A stretch of DNA of 64,000 nt from UBA7236 sp964463165 (GTDB lineage Bacteria; Bacteroidota; Bacteroidia; Chitinophagales; BACL12): positions 171,453 to 235,452 of the forward strand of contig CAYXBK010000005.1 of assembly GCA_964463165.1 (NCBI GenBank), read 5' to 3'. The notes below the pieces were generated by a model. It had not been told where the DNA came from, did not search any database, and saw nothing but the letters and a program-made list of their open reading frames with translations. Positions 62,401-64,000 of this stretch are shown here, one piece after another; the stretch's first letter is position 1, and each line of letters opens with the position of its first letter. The position numbers were made by a program, and so were the translations under genes.

Positions 62401-64000
62401 TATTTTATCAGGATGTTTATGATTCTGATTTAAGTACGTATAATCACGCAACACATTATAGTTATGACATTCATGGAAATGTGAAATGTATTATTCAAGA
62501 TAATAAAACATTGGGAGATGATGCGGATATGAGTGCACAGCAATTTAAGAAAACAGAATATGCATATGATTTGATTAGCGGAAATGTAAATTCTGTCAGT
62601 TATCAGTCAGGAGAATTGGACCAATTTTACCACGAGTATACATACGATGGTGATAATCGATTGTATGAAGTTCATACTAGCCGGGACGGTCAAATTTGGG
62701 AAAAAGAAGCTCGATACTGGTACTACAGACATGGCCCTTTGGCACGAGTTGAAATTGGTGATCAGATTGTTCAGGGAGTTGATTATGCATACACAATTCA
62801 TGGATGGTTGAAAGGCGTAAATTCCAGTGCCTTGAATGAAAATAAAGATATTGGAAGAGATGGAAAAGATGGTGTAACACCAAGTCAATATATCGCAAAA
62901 GACGCATTTGGCTTCATATTAGAATATTTTCAAGGAGATTATCTACCAATTAATACTGGGGTTTCTAATTTTGTTGCAGATCCAGGAACAGGTGGAACCT
63001 CCGAATATCCTGCTTATGGCGGAGGTGCTGGAGAACAAGGTTTATTCAATGGCAATATCCATGCAATGAGTACTCAGTTTATGATAACAACTTTCACAGG
63101 AACTAATCACAATATTAGCGAGACTCTCGGAAAAGTATATTCATATGATCAGTTAAATCGATTGATTACAAGTGTTGGCTTTACAAAATCCAATTTGCAT
63201 ACAACCGGTAACTTTACATGGGATGCCGGTGCAAGTTCAACTTATGATTGGAATACGGGATATAAATATGATCCGAATGGCAATCTTCTAGAAATGGGAA
63301 GATCTGGTGAATCTGCTAGTTCAGCCTCATATGATATGGATAATTTTGAATATAATTATGACGCTGGAACCAACCAATTGCTATCAGTTGATGATGCCAC
63401 AACAGAAAGCTATTCTGTAGATATTGATGGAGGGCAAGATGCTGATAATTATGATTATGACGCAATAGGCAATTTAATTAAGGACGAATCAGAAGATATA
63501 ACTAAAATTACCTGGACCGTTTACGGAAAAATCAAGATGATTTTTAAGGATAACTCTGACTATGATGACGAGCCATATCTGGAATTTGCATACGATGCAA
63601 CAGGAAACCGAATTATGAAGAAATTATTTCATCCAAACGCCGGGGGCCCGGATATTTATACCTATTATGTGAGAGATGCCCAGGGAAATGTAATGACGAC
63701 CTATGAACGTCAGGTTACCGGTTCGGATGTTATCGCTATTAAAGAACAACACATATACGGTTCTTCACGTTTAGGATACGTGATTTATACTAATCATAAT
63801 ACGAGCCCAACTAATTTAACTGATCATTTTTACCGATTTTTGGGCGATAAAAGATATGAGTTAACTAACCACCTTGGTAACGTGTTAAGTGTTATTACAG
63901 ATAGAAGATTCAGTTATGAGGATGCCGGAAATACCGGTCACGTGAAATATTTTGAACCGGATATAATGGCGGCCCAAGATTATGATCCCTTCGGGATGTT
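56466..64000 (+). CDS. RHS repeat protein, 3' end beyond the window
   Basis: From the ATG at 56466 the frame stays open to the window end (more than 2500 codons). A signal peptide ends near S-K-A-Q (about residue 23). Shortly after, F-Y-D-Q-Q-G-R-A-A-V-Q-S-L-P-V-P (near 385) is the DUF6443-type start region. A long cysteine-rich middle follows. From about residue 1840 there are YD repeats (Y-x-Y-D-x-x-G-x-L), and near 2470 N-H-L-G-N-V-L-S-V marks the RHS-associated core. In this family the part after the core is a variable toxin or adhesin tip, which is not in the window. A toxin and its immunity gene are therefore neither shown nor excluded. Confidence 0.85.
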   Translation, partial: MRNLYRILCIVLLTGFTIESKAQTYPAITSGMYLWQCVPNQTISANDATGNITAITGGTADFGDVSVKNKIKLLFDESMDTYLTGTHYYQVLIEYTWVTISGASTVNHGPAVCTLYVKFDATNGVVYDDMDEFTLVDAYRLQAKIKSTSVKVDGSSLSSGSWNTLPKNLKLEVWTEIDRYYDFDPDVPTTALTVAYNTGDNHLIIDDFFIEGATAYDIEWTYANDYDMGGLTEAKPITDIPYWFKNNSTRIRVYSDDLVEVPAIFDRGYIIVRVRGIGRWVDDITKEITGDWSIPDNYDDGDEEKKVIDDITLTDSYIYIGDTYDIHEGNKNWMLQTTFAEEGKMKNVVAYFDGLYRSRQTVTQVSITDYSPATGQKETVVGETFYDQQGRAAVQSLPVPIDRIETNEADKTMKYYENFNLTNDDDASKYSYLDFDTDDGDMCDPVVNGFSDLSGAGKYYSDENELQSRMYSYIPDAQGFPFTLVEYTPDNTGRISRQTGVGIDHNLISDHTTTYLYSKPTQEELDRMFGNDAGIAEHYKKNAIIDPNGQVSVSYIDLKGNVIATALAGEVAPNTTSLKNDGGTALYTADRSTIEVDILNISEFYPYGAENPISIDGKSRSVSTTLLVTEPTDYDFIYTLEELRYEELCLDEICFNCVYDLEITILDKCGNQVLETGTDEPFSIQIGNQFTKEELSTGDGCDIIGNYSTSDESLTVFTIEDLPVGVYTIEKTLKINEDALADYTNDYISLLEDLVEPGECYKPIESFVEDYTDEIDALDCEIDCAYCSTLADDVETFISDNTPIGVTLTEIELATYEEVYSELISLCDGMCNDMGNDMCYAAYQMMLQDVSPGGQYAEYLNDAGATDASLYPLSVLNSGNIFQDRHITVDVLGAITVENASWEKPYRFFASEWHEGYYVKLDEVTFDRTHIELTDIGTGYDPEILPAAPVFPNPDGTYFTFPEYLADINDFVYYFSLYPDWANSLILYHPEYYYYEYCAKQYDCIGSVLVDDSPLTYEDMNNFQYDDFLLNLTEDEAKDLGLQADEDAIVEMDPFFSEECTGADPVDFKNMLDAYYVCDDGTTVELNIFEFNWLMNHSPIDYSGDCSDIPVGSIPSSVDDQIEDGIDNDWTSLITLYIAAKQKFILQLADEYAVTNYSYNGCIGDADYSPTEEDVYEFPMDFGDYEDLLFDFDILCSYGRCYLLGDKIKRFNSSFNIYDLEDDADIAETEEEMEDLLAESDYGYYVTTGNMPLAGDIELMLKGMLEIDGVNFITDNIPWEDNTSITERLYEALNGIPSMSWEPSTSGDVLTTEDDPFTLTLQDPFEWDDILTFNSFGKLTTTDALTGEFDIEANITTIDGIFDIVISGTTLVNIANDEFLTTAIDCELTPEANALLSIMNFVIAKGLSYFNDVSSPYDALDNAHSIIFDPLLAGYIGHLGYGAHYDWKHITATDKYQIYNPTTGLYIEIEFSSAPGSVLYFDDFNGDESTGTYPGDAQNFVITAHYSGPSTSEMDGVIGFGLGGFSMVGFPVAQCNYPEVPGDYGDDCSDFEAIIGNEFAGLLDKIADNEWLIDDDFHILNGYPYTGIEEWTSYIEEGMGVAGISNNVNYSTIGIYDGETTLNARFSYLSGDPSIETIICNLSLTIDDPSETENFADVIGFSDIIADFTYAGESDVTYDFIITAITGTGSFKVKGHSCIALKNCICGIRFDALDETYDPFIICDPEFEPFPTVPDQDDCVDQLLAIATQNATDAYWDYIEEKRADFQKNYITQCMSAMESFTYEYESSEYHYTLYYYDQAGNLIQTVPPKGIDLLTSMQMEIQKNYRKGVPDNAPQYPSPTYVTSYQYNSLNELISQNTPDAGESHFWYDKLGRLVLSQNAKQNQIYEDVEETEFEKYSYTSYDNLGRITQVGEIWTAIDLEETETFDEDINDPTFPDPVDAYRNEVTITKYDATVTIPDMPPFGADGQENLRKRVASIFYQDVYDSDLSTYNHATHYSYDIHGNVKCIIQDNKTLGDDADMSAQQFKKTEYAYDLISGNVNSVSYQSGELDQFYHEYTYDGDNRLYEVHTSRDGQIWEKEARYWYYRHGPLARVEIGDQIVQGVDYAYTIHGWLKGVNSSALNENKDIGRDGKDGVTPSQYIAKDAFGFILEYFQGDYLPINTGVSNFVADPGTGGTSEYPAYGGGAGEQGLFNGNIHAMSTQFMITTFTGTNHNISETLGKVYSYDQLNRLITSVGFTKSNLHTTGNFTWDAGASSTYDWNTGYKYDPNGNLLEMGRSGESASSASYDMDNFEYNYDAGTNQLLSVDDATTESYSVDIDGGQDADNYDYDAIGNLIKDESEDITKITWTVYGKIKMIFKDNSDYDDEPYLEFAYDATGNRIMKKLFHPNAGGPDIYTYYVRDAQGNVMTTYERQVTGSDVIAIKEQHIYGSSRLGYVIYTNHNTSPTNLTDHFYRFLGDKRYELTNHLGNVLSVITDRRFSYEDAGNTGHVKYFEPDIMAAQDYDPFGM

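Overview
The window reads as a chromosomal segment of a Bacteroidota bacterium, most like a free-living Saprospiria/Chitinophagia-type lineage. The evidence is many secreted proteins with Por/T9SS C-terminal sorting domains (types A and B), choice-of-anchor L, DNRLRE, LamG and DUF5723-OmpA proteins, a long Bacteroidota-type Lgt, and giant YD/RHS proteins. Shine-Dalgarno-like start signals are weak or absent, as is usual in this phylum. A run of 100 N at 16414-16513 marks a scaffold gap.

Layout. 1-10424: host housekeeping genes (lgt, a MtaB-type tRNA methylthiotransferase, a cyclase-family hydrolase) mixed with secreted T9SS proteins, including an OB-fold/phospholipase D protein. 10451-18715: surface glycan genes (epimerase-like, CmcI-like, methyltransferase, GT2, flippase, FkbM), a DNRLRE protein, a degenerate GCG-rich repeat field around the gap, ssb and a small zinc-ribbon protein. 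19005-23262: an OmpA/TSP3 outer-membrane protein, a transglutaminase-like protein and a lipoprotein with a cut-short OmpA domain.

23438-about 44290: an AT-rich integrated island. Its left end is a large serine recombinase whose last codons are read from the comM (yifB) gene it appears to have split. Only the 3' part of comM is in the window. The recombinase is followed by a co-directional set: a 7TM-GAF histidine-kinase-like protein, a receiver protein and a ComEC-like metallo-beta-lactamase (MBL) protein; then, after an apparently non-coding structured spacer, a second MBL protein ending in Arg-Ala-Gly, a single-chain E2-E1-JAB ubiquitin-type conjugation/deconjugation enzyme, and a PD-(D/E)xK Mrr-like nuclease. 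This 25.5-37.2 kb set is the best candidate in the window for an uncharacterised defence or signalling system. Behind it lie a shortened TraG-type ATPase, a second serine recombinase, an XRE regulator, two RuvC-like paralogues lacking the first catalytic Asp, a possible hotdog protein and an ArdC-type protein. A palindrome TCACC-N6-GGTGA occurs upstream of the kinase operon, the XRE gene and the ardC-like gene, with decayed copies at two further promoters, suggesting one regulon across the island.

45018-64000: a five-gene co-directional locus of an outer-membrane-like protein, a secreted protein with the same N-terminal module, a 2298-residue YD/RHS-shell-like protein, a small LolA-like protein, and an RHS protein of more than 2500 residues that runs off the window. 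Its C-terminal tip, where a toxin would lie, is outside the window.

All calls come from reading the sequence and recalled family knowledge. No database search was run.
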